Origin: Byssothecium circinans
Taxonomy: Eukaryota > Ascomycota > Dothideomycetes > Pleosporales > Massarinaceae
DNA length: 64,000 bases
Assembly (NCBI GenBank): GCA_010015675.1
Contig: ML976996.1
Coordinates: forward strand, 440,757 to 504,756
Direction of reading: 5' to 3'
Shown one piece after another: positions 45,046-57,168 of this stretch (within the stretch, counting starts at the first letter, position 1; each line of letters begins with the position of its first letter). The position numbers and the translations under genes were made by a program. The notes under the pieces were generated by a model, which saw only the letters and a program-made list of their open reading frames with translations, searched no databases and was not told the origin of the DNA.

Positions 45046-46088
45046 TCACGTCTGCATAAAGTCCCGAAACCTCGGCAGCCCCGCCATCTTCTCCTCGGGA
45101 CTAAAATAGTCGTCGTGGAAAACCATCCTGTTGTCCTTGCCCCTCTTTGCCTTCTTCTCCTTCTCAGGCGGCGCAGGAGCAGCAGCATCGGGAGTTTTGG
45201 TCGTAGCGGTAGCGATGAGGTCGTCGATTTGGTCGGACAGAGGGTTCGGGATCCCAGTCGGACGCGTAGGCAGTGCTGAGATGCCGGGAGGCGGTGCGGG
45301 GAATGGGACGCCGGTGGGGAGGTAGGGCGGGGGCCCTGTGATGGCGGCTGGAGGGGGCTGGCCGTTGAGGGGGAAGGGAGAGGCGGGGCCCGGGGGAGCG
45401 AAGTGTGCGGGTTGTGCTGGGGGAGTCTGTATCGTGTGAGCCAAATCACTCCACCGGCATAAGAGAGGGGGGAGCATACCGGATCCGCGCCCGCCTCAAC
45501 CTTGACCGGCTTAGCCACACCGTTCCTGCGATCTGTCCTCCACTTCTCTGCCTTGCTTTCGATCTCCTCCAACGTCTCGTGCACACGCGCCCGCTTGCTC
45601 TTGACCTCGTCGTCACCACCAAGGCCCGTTCCTCGTGCGGGGTTGCCTGTCAGGCGCTGGCGTTCTGCTTCCTCGGCGAAGTGCTTCTCGGTCACGGCTT
45701 GGTTGTGCTGGTCGATGATCTCGGCGGGCACGCCTTCCATGCCGAAGATCTCAAAGTCGAGGCCTTGGCGGCCGGCGGTGGCGTTTTCGACATGTGTGAG
45801 GTTTTCCTTGTGCACCTGGTTCATGTGGACCGAGAGACCTGGAGACATGCATGGTTAGCACGGCATCTTAAATAGACGGGTATACTAGAGGAGGATAGTG
45901 GTAGGATTGATGGTGAACATACCTCCAGCCGTGTTCAATCGCCTCCCGCAGCGGTCGCATTTGAAGTGCTTCGCCTTCTGATGCGAGATCAGGATCTTCA
46001 GGTCGTCAAAGTCGCGCTCGCAGTAGTAGCACCATGGCCGCTCGAGCTTCTGCTGGAGGTCGGGGTACCTCTTCCTCTTCTTCGTCAT
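45046..46088 (-). CDS. BuGZ/ZNF207-type C2H2 zinc-finger protein
   Basis: Fungal counterpart of ZNF207/BuGZ, a microtubule- and kinetochore-associated zinc-finger protein in animals. Exons 45923-46088, 45480-45838 and 45046-45426 (introns 84 and 53 bp); 301 residues. Two zinc fingers lie at the N-terminus: [27 protein letters not shown] and [22 protein letters not shown]. They are followed by [27 protein letters not shown], nearly word for word the human arrangement. The rest is Pro/Gly-rich and disordered, ending in [21 protein letters not shown] did not find the Bub3-binding GLEBS motif, so a checkpoint role is not implied. The start [13 protein letters not shown] is preferred over upstream in-frame codons because it leads straight into the fingers. 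Confidence 0.87.
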
Positions 46089-46726
46089 CTCGCCGGCTCT
46101 ACACAGTACGGGCGAGATGTGTTGGTTGTATGCGCACGACGATCGAAGAATGAATTTTGGTTCGTGGGCGAGCTTCGAGTGTCGTTCGTTGTCGAGAGCT
46201 GTGGTTTGCGCTGGAGGGAAGTTGCGCCAGGCACAAGGCCCGTGCGAGTGATTTCTGGGGCGAGTCCAGGCGTCGGTCTTGGCGCGTGGTATTGAGCTTT
46301 TCTCAACTCCAACGCTTTCTCTCACCTCACTCATTGTCCAGTCTCACCAGTAGAACACAATCTATGACCAGAATCTCTCAATTTAGAGATCAGTTCTTCC
46401 TTACAAACACAAGCAACCAGCGACCCAGCCACTTGCCGTCTCCGGGACGAACCCTTCCTCAAGTCCCTCCGGGGAGCATCCTTCACCCTCGCGTCTTGCG
46501 TCAGGTGCTGTGTATGCGGCTGCTCACGCATCGCGCTCTTCTTTACCGTCGAGTGCGTTTTGAAAGCGTTGCTAGAATGAGTGAAAGATGCCTCATAGTT
46601 CACACTTCCTCGCTCTTCGGAGACTGCTTCCTACGAAGAGTGTGACTCCTTGCGCACCTACATACGTAACCCTTGACTTTGTTGATGGCCTGATGGTTGA
46701 TGGGAAGTGGCGTTATGAAATATCAT
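46089..46726. other. Intergenic upstream of the zinc-finger gene
   Basis: About 640 bases, with several overlapping short frames but no domain. Promoter of the zinc-finger gene and 3' flank of the UCH gene. Confidence 0.5.
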
Positions 46727-47536
46727 TCAGGAAGACACCAGAGCCATCAGATTAACCCCCAGCTTCGCTTCCTCCTCCCTCTTAATCATGTCACGCACTA
46801 TGCGCAGGCACCCCTCCGACAGCACGCCTTCACCATCCCCTAAATCTCCCAGGTCAATCGGTCGTTTCCGATCCCCATCCAGCTGATATAAATGCCCGTT
46901 CTTCAGGCTCTTGACAAAGCAGATGTAATGATAATCAACTTCCGCCTCAGCCTCTGGTGCTTCAGTATCGCCTTTGCGAGCGACAGAAGCATAAGCTGCT
47001 TCAAGCGCAGCGTCGTTCTCCACCGCCAGCGCTCTCTCGTGAGGGCCGAGAGGTGTGCATTTACTCAGCAAGGTGGTGAGAGCGTTGTTTGTGCCTTTGC
47101 GTTTGTCAGCCTGCTATCAATATAGAAATGAGAGACTGGATCACTTACCAACAAGTTCCCTAGCACTCCCATTACACAGCCCATGCAATACAGCATACCA
47201 TCCACACGCATTGTTAATCGTTTGCTTGAAAAACACAACACCAGCTTCCTCCTCTTTCTCCCCACTCAAATCATACTCGTCCACATTCTTCTCCTGTTCC
47301 TCGACGTCCTTTTCGTACGCCTGGGTTGTCGGTATCACGAGGATGAACGCATGCACTGTTCCCAGCAAGTTTTGGAGGAGTTGGATATCGTCGAGTGTGA
47401 AGACGTCTTCGAAGTGGAGGTTTGTGGCGCCTAGCTTGTGGATGAGCTCGGTGAAGACTTCGGGATTTGATTCGAGGGGGATGAAGTGCTTGCGATAGTG
47501 GTGGGGTGGTTTGGGCTGGGGTGTTGATGTGGCCAT
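46727..47536 (-). CDS. YUH1: Ubiquitin carboxyl-terminal hydrolase, UCH family (Yuh1/UCH-L3 type)
   Basis: Cysteine protease that cleaves small adducts from the C-terminus of ubiquitin and Rub1/NEDD8. Exons 47149-47536 and 46727-47094, intron 54 bp; 251 residues. The N-terminus HYRKHFIPLESNPEVFTELIHKLG is family-typical. The oxyanion Gln (about 105) and nucleophile Cys (about 111) are in FFKQTINNACGWYAVLH. The catalytic His is in DYHYICFVKS and the Asp in QLDGDRKRPID, both in exon 2. The crossover-loop region between is slightly longer and acidic (KEEEAG). The gene is complete and appears active. Confidence 0.93.
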
Positions 47537-48382
47537 TGTGAGTTGAAGGGTTCTACTTGAGGTTTAAGGGGAAGAGCAGGGAGGGGAAATTGTAGTGAGA
47601 AAGGCATTTGATTCGTCATGGCATGTGCATTTTAGGAAACGTCAGGCAATGATTGGTTGGAATTGCCAAACCGCAACCTCAGGCTGTACTCTTTAGATAC
47701 TCAGCGGACATGATTGATTAATTGAAAATAAATCAGGCCAAAATGGCCTTAATGCAAGTTGGACTTCTCCTTTTTGGCTACTCCTATACTCCGTACCATC
47801 CACTTCCTCGATGTCTGATTATGCTGTCAGACGTTATGACGGTTATGGTGGCGTGGCGTTGAATACGAAAGCTGCAAGGGACCGTTGGAGGGATTGGTGC
47901 CCAGATACTCTAATCGCTGATTGGATGAAAATGACCAAGCTAATTTGCGAGATATCAACACGATAATTTGTGAAATTGTGAGAAACCAACCCGACAAATA
48001 GTCAATTTGCCGCCAGCCGCAATGCGGTTCAGCAATGCAGCAACTGCCCCTGAGCATGCCAGAGGCAAGTACGCATGGCAGCCTGGATACCGTTATCTAC
48101 GCCGTACGGGTACCTTTCACTGTCCTATTCACGGCAGACTACCGGACCACCCACATGCCGGCTATCTTCTCGCCTGCTGATTCGGGCACAGTTCCGTGAC
48201 CTTCCGTCTGACGACCTTCCTATTTTCCCACCCGATAGACAGGCCTCAACGGTTAGCTACCCCTGTAGCTGCAGCAACAATGCCATCATCATCTCTAGCC
48301 ACCCAGCAGAGTACTTATTGAGCGTTTGGCACCATCTTTTATTTCTTTGGCTTGCTGCGATCCCGTCAATTCTAAATTAACC
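47537..48382. other. Intergenic, divergent promoter region
   Basis: About 850 bases between the UCH gene (minus) and the S28 peptidase (plus). Nothing recognisable beyond the two promoters. Confidence 0.5.
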
Positions 48383-50171
48383 ATGCGTGTGTCAACTCTT
48401 TTCGCGGCAGCGCTGTTCGGCCTCCAGACGGCGGCTCTGAGCCAGGGACGGCCTAATATCAGGGAATTGGCCGCAAAGGTGAGATTGATATGAAAGGGCT
48501 GGTGAAATATTTTGCTGACGATTGTGAAGGTCGAGGAGATCAGGGCCCGGAAAACCTCAAGGTGGCTTGGAAAGCGCGATGAGATTAATCTTGAGGCGCT
48601 CTATGCGGCACACAATCTGTCCGTGCCACTGGACTTCTTCCCGAACGAGTCCCGCTACGAGCCTCACCTAAACACCACCTTCAACTTGCGGTACTTTTTC
48701 GATGCACAGTACTACAAGCCCGGCGGCCCCATCTTCGTCCTGCTTTCTGGCGAGACGTCTGCTGTCAACCGTCTCAACTTCCTCCAGAAGGGCATCGTCA
48801 ACCAGGTTGCGAAAGCGACCCATGGTATCGGTGTTATTTTAGAGCATCGTTACTATGGCACGTCGTTCCCTTTCCCGAACACGTCGATCGAAAACCTTAG
48901 GTACCTCACGACTGAGCAGTCGCTTGCTGAGATTGACTACTTTGCCCGCAATGTCAAGTTTGAGGGTATCGATGCCGATCTGACTGCCCCTAAGACTCCT
49001 TGGATCGTATACGGCGGGTCTTACGCCGGTGCCCAAGCTGCCTTTCTGGAAGTCGCGTACCCAGATACCTTCCTAGGCACCATCTCATCCTCTGGTGTCA
49101 CAGCTGCCATCTACGACTACTGGGAGTACTTTGAGCCCATCAGACTACACGCTCCTCCGGACTGTGTTTCCGGCACGCAGACGCTCATCGATGTGGTTGA
49201 CGGAATTCTCATTAGGCAGAACAGCACTGAATTGACCAAGACGCTCAAGGAGACTTTTGGTTTCGGCGGTGTTACTGATAACTCTGACTTCACTGCCTAT
49301 CTTGGTGGGATTCCGGGCTGGCAGGGCACCAACTGGGATCCCAAGCTGAACTCGCCCACGACCTTCAACTACTGTAACAACATCTCTCCCAAATTACTCT
49401 ACCCTGAGTTCGAGGCCAAACGATCGACGGTAGCGACCCTCGTCGCCGCTGCTGGATACCCAGCCAACGATACCGCGACGGAGAACATCATCCTGAACCA
49501 GATCGCCTACCTCAACCGGACTACGCTAGCGGGGTGGGCGGTGTCGAACAAGACCCAGGACCAGTATTTCACGCAGCTCGACGCTTCCTTCTGGCAGGCG
49601 ACTGATCTGGCGTCATCCGAGGCTTACCGCAGTTGGTATTACCAAGTCTGCACAGAGTGGGGATACATCCAAACCGGCAACACGCCGCCTTCGATCAAGC
49701 CCATCGTTTCCCGGACCCAGACTCTCGAATACCTTACATTCTTCTGCCGCGCCGGCTACAACATCACGACGCCCCCTGATCTAGAGAGAGTGAACAAGTA
49801 CGGCGGTTTCGACATCGAGGCCCCGCATCTCGCCATCATCGGCGGCAATGCGGATCCGTGGAGGATGGCAACGCCGCTTAGGTATGGCCCTCAGACGCGG
49901 AACTCGACGACGGAGAAGCCCTGGCTCGAGATCACGCATGGTGTGCACCACTGGGAGGAAAACGGTATCTTCGAGAATGAAACTACGCCGACGCTGCCGC
50001 CGCCTCAGGTCGTGTACGCACAGCAGTTTCTCAAGAACTTTGTTATTGAGTGGGTGAAAGGTACGTCGTCCCTTGCTTGTAGAGGTGGCCTTTTGATGGC
50101 TGTGTAGGTGAGCTGATGCTGACTTTTGATGTGTAGAATTCAACGCTGGTGCTGCGAACTCTGAGCTTTAG
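48383..50171 (+). CDS. Serine peptidase of family S28, secreted
   Basis: Prolyl-carboxypeptidase/dipeptidyl-peptidase-like serine protease, extracellular or vacuolar. Exons 48383-48478, 48530-50060 and 50137-50171; 553 residues. A signal peptide is evident (MRVSTLFAAALFGLQTAALS). The nucleophile Ser is at about residue 196 in YGGSYAGAQAAF, preceded by ILEHRYYGTSFP. The catalytic Asp is in GGNADPWR (about 474) and the His in THGVHHWEENG (about 505). Several N-glycosylation sites occur. The third exon adds only EFNAGAANSEL. Length and motifs match secreted fungal S28 enzymes, which take part in acid proteolysis. Confidence 0.92.
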
Positions 50172-51426
50172 ATGTGGAGGTTCGCTAATGCGCTTCGCCG
50201 TAGCCCCGAGTCCGTAAAGTAAAATAATAATGCAAAGCAGATAATTGAATATGAAGCTTTGACACTAGCTACAGTTACTGTTACATTCTCTCGTTCACGC
50301 CAGTTACAACGTTCCAAGGTTCGATAACGTATAACGTTGTACTATTGCTCTGCTATGCCGATCGTCCCCTTTTTGGAGCCCTGTCTCGGCATGTTCGGCA
50401 CTTCCCCTCAACTTCCAATATTGCATACCCATTGATCAGCATCATCCAGATGCGTTAACGCACTGCCTCATCATCGTCACAAATAACAAGACTCAAGTAT
50501 AGGATGGTCTCGTCACCTTTACCTAGCACACGGTTAAAAGAATTCCCCTCACACCTAATACTGTCTCAATAAATATCACGTACAACAACACATCAATCAC
50601 ACTTACTACTTATAAAATTTAACAAGACACAGAATTATAAAGCCAGGCGTGCTCTTTTACGTACAAGTTGGAAGATTTTAAAATGGCCTTCGGTGTGCGG
50701 CGAATTGTTTCAGCCGCCTGCCTTGGATTGCTCCCCAAAGAAAAGACGCCAGCTCGACATAGAAGCACGCCTTAACCTTCCACCAGTCTACCTATTTCGT
50801 CATAACTAAATACCGTACCTACCTAAACGTTACAACGCTAGCGTCTCAATGCAAGAGAACCAAACTACGTAACCTACCTAGCAGCCACGACATGATGCCC
50901 AAAAAAAATCAATGTGATAGGTATTAGAGTTCCAACGGCAATTCACAACGTCCAAGCGAAGACATGCAATAGTGTAAAATCGCATCTAGGCACGAGTGAC
51001 GAAAGGGGAGACCTTGACTGACCAACAAGCGATTTCACGGCGCCAGGCGACGAGAATTCGTCCCGATGAAGATCGCGGCTTGATCAGGTTAGGCTGCGGT
51101 GGGTCCGGGGACGGGCTACGTCATAGGGATGAGCGTTGGGACTATTGAAATTTGGCCGGATGGTAGATGGGTAATTTTAGAATAGAAAAGAGGGGAGGGG
51201 AGGGGATGGAAAGGGAAAGAGGGGGGAAGTATAAAGAGGGTAGAGTTGCATGCTGTCTGTTGAATTGGCATCGACCTCACACGTCCAAACCTTTCCACAG
51301 TATATTAATTATAACGCGAGATCATCCCTTGTGCCACATATCCAATACCATACTCTCCGAAACGAAACAAAACAAAACAGAACATCAATCTAAAACCTCT
51401 AAAACGAAACACTCTCACACGCCATC
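50172..51426. other. Intergenic, no gene
   Basis: About 1.25 kb. AT-rich in parts; CTACCTA-type short repeats at about 50790-50880. A purine-rich tract at about 51183-51240 and a T/C to A-rich leader (AACAAAACAAAAC at about 51365) precede the effector gene. Confidence 0.5.
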
Positions 51427-51876
51427 ATGCGCTCCTCAGCCTTCCTGCCGGCCCTCCTCGCACCCCTATCCACCGCGATTCTAACCGGCATTTCCGTCCC
51501 TGCTACCCTCGCCCCCTCGGCACCTTACACTATCACGCTCCTCAGCGAAAACTACATCCAAGCCGTCGCCGACGTCGCCGTCGCCTGGGGCTACGCCACC
51601 CCGGCGTCCGCATACCCGCGCACTCTGGGAGGCTACACCTCTTCGTCCTACCTCGGGCCCGATAAAAGCAACCAATTGGAGAACGTGACCGTGGAGACGA
51701 CAGCGCCGGCCGAGTTGGGCAACTTGGGGACGGAAGCGGTGGTGAGCGTGAGTTTGTTCAGCTTGTTTGGGAAGGGTGGAACGCCGAGTGTGCAGACTTG
51801 GAATGTTACTGTGGGGGTGGGGGAGAGTGTGAGTGGGGAGGTGGTTAGTAAGGAGGCGGTTAAGGGGGTTGCGTAG
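51427..51876 (+). CDS. NIS1-like secreted effector
   Basis: Small secreted protein of 149 residues with a clear signal peptide (MRSSAFLPALLAPLSTA). The mature part resembles the NIS1 family, core effectors of plant-associated fungi that dampen pattern-triggered immunity through BAK1/BIK1 kinases (work in Colletotrichum). Signature features: ISVPATLAPSAPYTITLLSENYIQAVADVAVAWG, the block SYLGPDKSNQLENVTVE, and the terminal WNVTVGVGES. There is no cysteine in the mature region. Intronless, with two or three N-glycosylation sites. The family call is by memory of the pattern, not a search; activity in a host is inference. Confidence 0.78.
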   Translation: MRSSAFLPALLAPLSTAILTGISVPATLAPSAPYTITLLSENYIQAVADVAVAWGYATPASAYPRTLGGYTSSSYLGPDKSNQLENVTVETTAPAELGNLGTEAVVSVSLFSLFGKGGTPSVQTWNVTVGVGESVSGEVVSKEAVKGVA

Positions 51877-52013
51877 TAGGGGGATTGAGAGGAAGGATGG
51901 TTGAAGGGGTTTGATGGTGTGGTATTCGGTGTATTTTCGCGCATAGGGTTTCAATGGAAAAGTCCCATGTCAAAATGTTGAAGTTCTCTCATCGAAGGTT
52001 GCTGAGGTGGAAT

Positions 52014-52348
52014 TCATCTCTTCTGAGTTTGAGCTGCTGCTACTGCTGCCGCCGCCGCCGCTGCTTTTCGCCTCTGTTCTCGTAGTTTGGGGTCGAGAAA
52101 CGGCGATGGCGTGAGGAGCGGGTTGAATTGAGTGACCACAAAACATACATCAGTTTATCTGTTCTTCTTCGTTGGAAGAATTGCTTACTCATACGCTCGT
52201 TCGGCTTCATGCTGAACACCAGGTCGTCGCGAGTCCATCGTTGCTGCGTTGTTACTGTTGACGTCATTGGCGTTTTTGCAGGCTTTAGCGGCCGTTTCTC
52301 GATCGGGTGTCGCTGCTTGAGAGCGTCTTTTGTGGTTGATGATGCCAT
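52014..52348 (-). CDS. Possible small basic protein with an alanine run
   Basis: A minus-strand exon starts at 52348 (MASSTTKDALKQRHPIEKRPLKPAKT...WTRDDLVFSMKPNER) and a donor (GTATGAGT) follows near 52190. Downstream, a second frame reads LTPSPFLDPKLREQRRK, then seven alanines, and ends AAAQTQKR at 52014. The two halves look coding, but I cannot find a canonical acceptor that joins them cleanly: only CGAG and ACAG sites are present. The protein would be under 100 residues, basic, with no domain. Splicing is uncertain. Confidence 0.45.
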
Positions 52349-52705
52349 GGTTAGGTTCGGATTGTGTTGTAGGAGATATTGTGGGAGTTGAGTTTTGAGA
52401 AGTTACAGAGGGCGATGTGGTCCGTGCGGTTGCACCTATTACTTGCTAGAGTTGCGGCTATCGCGAGTTAAAGATCTCAGATAGTATGACGTTAGTACAG
52501 CTTAGGGCTATCTAGTGATATTAGTTTTAGTATAGGTAGGTTGCGTGTTTGTAGGTTGGGCATTCTATACTATGCAAGAGAGTATGGATTTTAGTGAGGT
52601 CTTGGCAGAGGTGGACCGCTCGCCCGTGGGGTACGTTATATTATTATAGATTATAGGATATATATAGTCTATTCCCATAACAGGCCCTATCGTTTCTCCA
52701 TGTCC
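52349..52705. other. AT-rich intergenic stretch
   Basis: AT-rich, especially 52440-52690, with TATA-rich runs. No gene or repeat unit recognised. Confidence 0.5.
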
Positions 52706-55700
52706 TTACGCACCATCCACAATCATGTTGCGGATCATGTCAGCGCTCCTTGCCTCGTCCGCAGCGATCCTCTGGGTAAAGGCGGAATAGGCAACCAGAA
52801 ACCCTGCATGGTGGTCCTCAGCCCAGAAAAATGTTGGGTTAAACCTGTTTATTAATCGCCCAATATCTTGGAATGGGTAACCAGTATTGTCGATGCCGAC
52901 TGCTCCAGCAATCTCGACCATTGTGGCGGCCACGACAGGCAGCTCATCTAGACCCTTTTTTGACCTTCGTAGATCCTTGATGGCTTTCTGTACTTGTGGG
53001 AGTTGTTGTTTCGTTATGCTCTTAAAGCTTTGGGACGTGTCATCGGGACGGCTCGGAGACAGAGTGCTTGAAATGTTGCTATTGATGAAGTTCCTTACTA
53101 TGCGCTTGCGACCTCTCGCCCGGCCGAAAAGCTTCGGGTTAGCTTCTGCCAGGAGCCAGATGATGATGGATCTTAGCCATTCCTTGTCGCTGGGGAGATT
53201 GTTGACATCGATACTCGCTGTCTTGGCGCTGCTAAAGAACGTGGACAATGAGGGAAGCAAGATGTTTGTGCTAAGTTTAGACGCCGGATCGCGCAAAGGA
53301 GCCTTCGAACAGAAACTTGCGGTCTCTTGGAGGAGGTCGTATTTAACTGAGAGGGCCAGGAAGCGACGAACCTAGAAAGGAAACTCATGTTAGCAGGTCT
53401 CATTACGTAACCAAAACACAATGCATGAGATGATAGAGATTAGAGATACTGCAGTGCCGGGACCAAGATTAAGGTGCAACACTTACGTTTTCCGACAGTT
53501 GGAGAAGATCGACGTCCGAGCTACCACCCTGATTATTTATTACTTGGGGACTTCGGTTGGAATTGGCTCCCTCAGGGTCTGAAGCCCCAGTCCACAACAT
53601 CTGCAACCTTCGCTCAAGAGGTAGTGTCGCCGCAATAAGGTACGCGAAGGGGCTTGGCAGAGATATCATGTCTTGGTGGCATGGAATGGACGAAGCTAGG
53701 ATTGTAATGTCGGAGGAAAGGCCTTCGCGAACGATGACTTTTGCCGGGTTCGTTTTGGAGGCGTTTGCGTGGTCTCCGGCGAGAGCATAGTTTTGAAACG
53801 GGTATATCTTAGAAAGGCGCTTCGCAAGCTTCTTTCCTGACCGGTCCGTGGAGCTTTTATAAGATTGGAACATGGATTTCTTGACCGCGACAGTATGGCT
53901 TTTCATCTCCATACTCCGCTTATTTGAAAGATCCATCTGCCGGAAGCTACCAAGCAACGAATTGATATCTGCTACGTGGATTGATCCATCGGTGCCACTC
54001 AGGTCGATGGGAAATTCGGGGGTCGCGGCCATCTTCACCCAATTCTGACCTAGGTGATTTACGTCGCCGAGACCAAGAAATAATATCTTGGTTCCCGCTT
54101 TGAGTAGCCTGCTCGCAAGCCATGGATCAATGAACTCGTATGCATGCCTGCCAAGTTGGCCGAAGTAGTCCATCTGGTTGGCTAGAATAATGATGGTCTT
54201 GCCCCAATATCTCTTCAAGATATTCTCATTAGTGTTCTTTTCAACCAGTGTTCCCGAAACGGAAAGGTTATACACATCAACTCCGAGATAGAGTGATCCA
54301 TGGACATATGCGATTATTTCGCGGACGAGCGATCCGGGTGTGTTGGTATTGACGAGGAGCAAGTAGGAGGCCTCTGGGTTGTAGTGATATGCAGAAGAAA
54401 TCTGAAAGCCAAGATCGAATCTGGCTATCCATCGAACCCCTGGCATTGGCGAAGGCGCTGGACTGTACCTACTGGGATCGTTACTAGGCTCGCCGAGGAG
54501 CATTTCTAGGTACATCATTCCGCGAGAGAACGGCTCGGCGGAATCCGCTACACGGAAGATTTGATTGAATGCAACTTCGCCGGCCGGATCTATGATGTCG
54601 ATATACTGGAGACTTTCGTCATTTTCCACCGGAGTTTTGAAGCTAAAGCTTCCTGTTTTGTGGAGGCGGGTTCCGCAAAGCCGGCTGGGGTTGCTTTCCG
54701 TGCCATACTTCTTCCGTGAGACGTTCCGGATCTGATGGGTCTCTGGTGAGTTGATAAAGCTGGGGTGATATGGAAACGACGCTTACCTTCCATTGTACAG
54801 TGAATTCATCTCCAATAGAAACCGTCCGAAGATAGGCGGGTGGCAAGAGCTCCAACGGGTACCGAACTACTATAGGTGACTGGATCAAAAAGTTATCGAG
54901 AGTGCGGTTGATGCCAGGCATGACGGCAATTATCTTTACGGTGTCGTTCGCAATAAGTGGGCAGCCGGGACTAGCTCTTCGGCCGGGTTCTTGCTTGACA
55001 AATAACTTCATAAACCCTCGAGCTTCATATGACCCACCCAGCGGAATACCCGTTGGCAAGGTGATTCCATCTTGCACCACATTTCCGTCCAGCCACGTAG
55101 ACGGGACGATGTTAAGTGGTATACTTGTGAATGGCGGCGAGGGCATAGCGCCTGCGAGCTCGGTCAGCACAGATATGGGTTTCGGGGGTACATGAGTCTA
55201 TACCAGTATTCTGGACACGGATGTTTTTAACGAAGATGTGTTCCCCAGGTTCATTTATGCCATCGTCGTTCTCGTCCATTATGTCAAATCCTGAGACCCG
55301 CAAATCGTAGCAACCGTGGTACTGCTCTCTTGGCCCGTTACTTCTCAGAACAAAGAAGCTGAATAAACCATCTCGACCAGGAGCGCCGTCGTATAGAGGC
55401 TCTGACGGTTGGGACCCGTTGTATCCGGAGCTTCCGTTCCACCCGGGGGGATTCGAGTAGTACTCAGTTTCCACATACGTTTCAGGGACGTGATGACCTG
55501 CACTATTTTCTACTATCCTGACTCTGTGTATGTCTATAGACCTGGGGCCATATCTTTAATGTCACTTGAAACATGACGGCCGCGGGACTCACTTACCACT
55601 CATAACCAGCACCCCCTTTACCGCCCTTACCACCTCTACCGCCTCTGCCGTGGGCGCCACGAGCACCTCCGTTCCCGCCTTTGACAGTCCATAACACGGC

Positions 55701-56377
55701 AATCAGGAGATTCATATCTTCTTCCCGGACCGATACTTCGATGGTTCCCCCGTCACCGCCATTTGCGCCGCTGCTGCCGTAGCCTCCACTGATTCATCAT
55801 TAGCTTGTGTGGATACGGTCTAGCGAGCATGACAATGGTCGTGAGAAGTAGAGTGTGAATGCGGAACCCGCAGAGAGTCGAAATCCGTGTGACTGTCATA
55901 AACGTACCTTCCTCCATTCTTCCCTCGATGCCCAGCCTATTCCGTAAGAGTTATCGAACTAGCATCTGCAAACTAGAGGGGAGGCGGAGGACGCACGGTA
56001 GCTTGAGAATATCTCGTCGCATCATTGCCATCCCTGCCTCGTCCACCGTCCTGTCCATTTTCGCCTATACCGCCGTTCCCACCATGTCCCCCGCGAGCGC
56101 TCACGAGGAGATCGTGGCCGGGTGGAACTTCCCAATCCTGGCCCTGCCAGCTTCCGATCCCTTCAACATGAATTCCGCCCGCGCAACTTCTAGATGGGGA
56201 CAGCATGACCGACAAAAACCCTCCCGGTCCACCACCACCAGGTCTCCGCGCCGAGCGGCCATCAACGCCGTGTTGATATTTTGGGGCAGCGTCAGGACTC
56301 CATGAGTAGGTAGTGTAACCCGATTCTCCGTCGCCTCCATTGACTTGTATTGCGAGCTGCGGCCTTTGCGGATTCAT
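52706..56377 (-). CDS. Large uncharacterised protein with collagen-like glycine-rich N-terminus
   Basis: Fungal protein of at least 1074 residues in seven exons: 55997-56377, 55908-55936, 55597-55788, 55204-55541, 54787-55151, 53487-54740 and 52706-53371; all joins are in phase. Residues about 10-200 are Gly-rich (GGHGGNGGIGENGQDGGRGRDG, GGNGGARGAHGRGGRGGKGGKGG), collagen-like but not strictly Gly-X-Y. Next comes PETYVETEYYSNPPGWNG and a signature MDENDDGINEPGEHIFVKNIRVQNTG, then VMPGINRT and long alpha/beta stretches (ILANQMDYFGQLGRHAYEFIDP). I believe this order recurs in unnamed ascomycete proteins (DUF-type); function unknown. The frame stays open upstream of ATG 56377 for some 36 codons (FKYLSVRHYSWYVAVENFC) without another ATG, so an upstream coding exon is possible. 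Confidence 0.78.
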
Positions 56378-57168
56378 GTTGCAGGCCACAACACTTACTC
56401 TCTGTCCAGTGCTCTTGCAAAAGTTTTCCACAGCAACATACCACGAATAATGACGGACGGAGAGATATTTGAATCGCAAAGACAACGACAGACGCCATAT
56501 AATATGCGCGGGACAATTCGAGACTTTATTTAGAACCCCAACTGCACCCCGCGTCCCGTGCCAGCCCCTTGAGACAAAATACGAGCCTTGGTATCACGCT
56601 CGCATTTTTCGTACTCCGCTACGCGCCGGACTTCCCCAACCAAGTTGAGACAGGAAATATCCTTATCTTCTGCGTCTTGTTAAGACGACTGGGCAACTAA
56701 TATTGGATTCGCGACATGCTGTATTGGTTCGTATCTGCAGCTGACGCGCATGCTCGCTTATTTGCCCTTGCGATTTGATTTACGAGAGTGTGGAGAAGAG
56801 ACTGAGGTTGATAGGCCGGAGAAGGCCAATTTGTTGAAAGCGGAAAAGGAGATGATTCTCAACTGGGATTCCTCTGGGTTTAGTAGAAATGGTCAGATCA
56901 TAGAAGTCAAAGAAGCACGTCTGAACCCAGGGCACCGCTTGTTTTTCGCAATCCGTCGACTGTCTATGGAATACGGGTTCCCGAAGACCTGCATATGGTG
57001 GTCAGACTTCCCGAATCTTTTGGTTCTGACTACATACCCCACTCAAGCTCGACCAACATTAATACCAAGGTGAAAGACAATACGCCGCGCTCTTCTTCTC
57101 TCGCCCACTTCTCCATCCTCACATCATCACCTCCAACAATCCCCAAAAACCCGACTCCCCTCCCAAAA
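56378..57168. other. Intergenic with one short doubtful frame
   Basis: Divergent promoter region. A 107-codon plus-strand frame (56750-57073) lies directly in front of the secreted-protein gene and has no recognisable domain; it may be the decayed end of something older. The leader from about 57080 is C/T-rich. Confidence 0.4.

Noticed and set aside
56750..57073. 107-codon plus-strand frame upstream of the secreted protein
   Set aside because: No domain, overlaps the promoter and leader of a better-supported gene, and no splice link to it was found.
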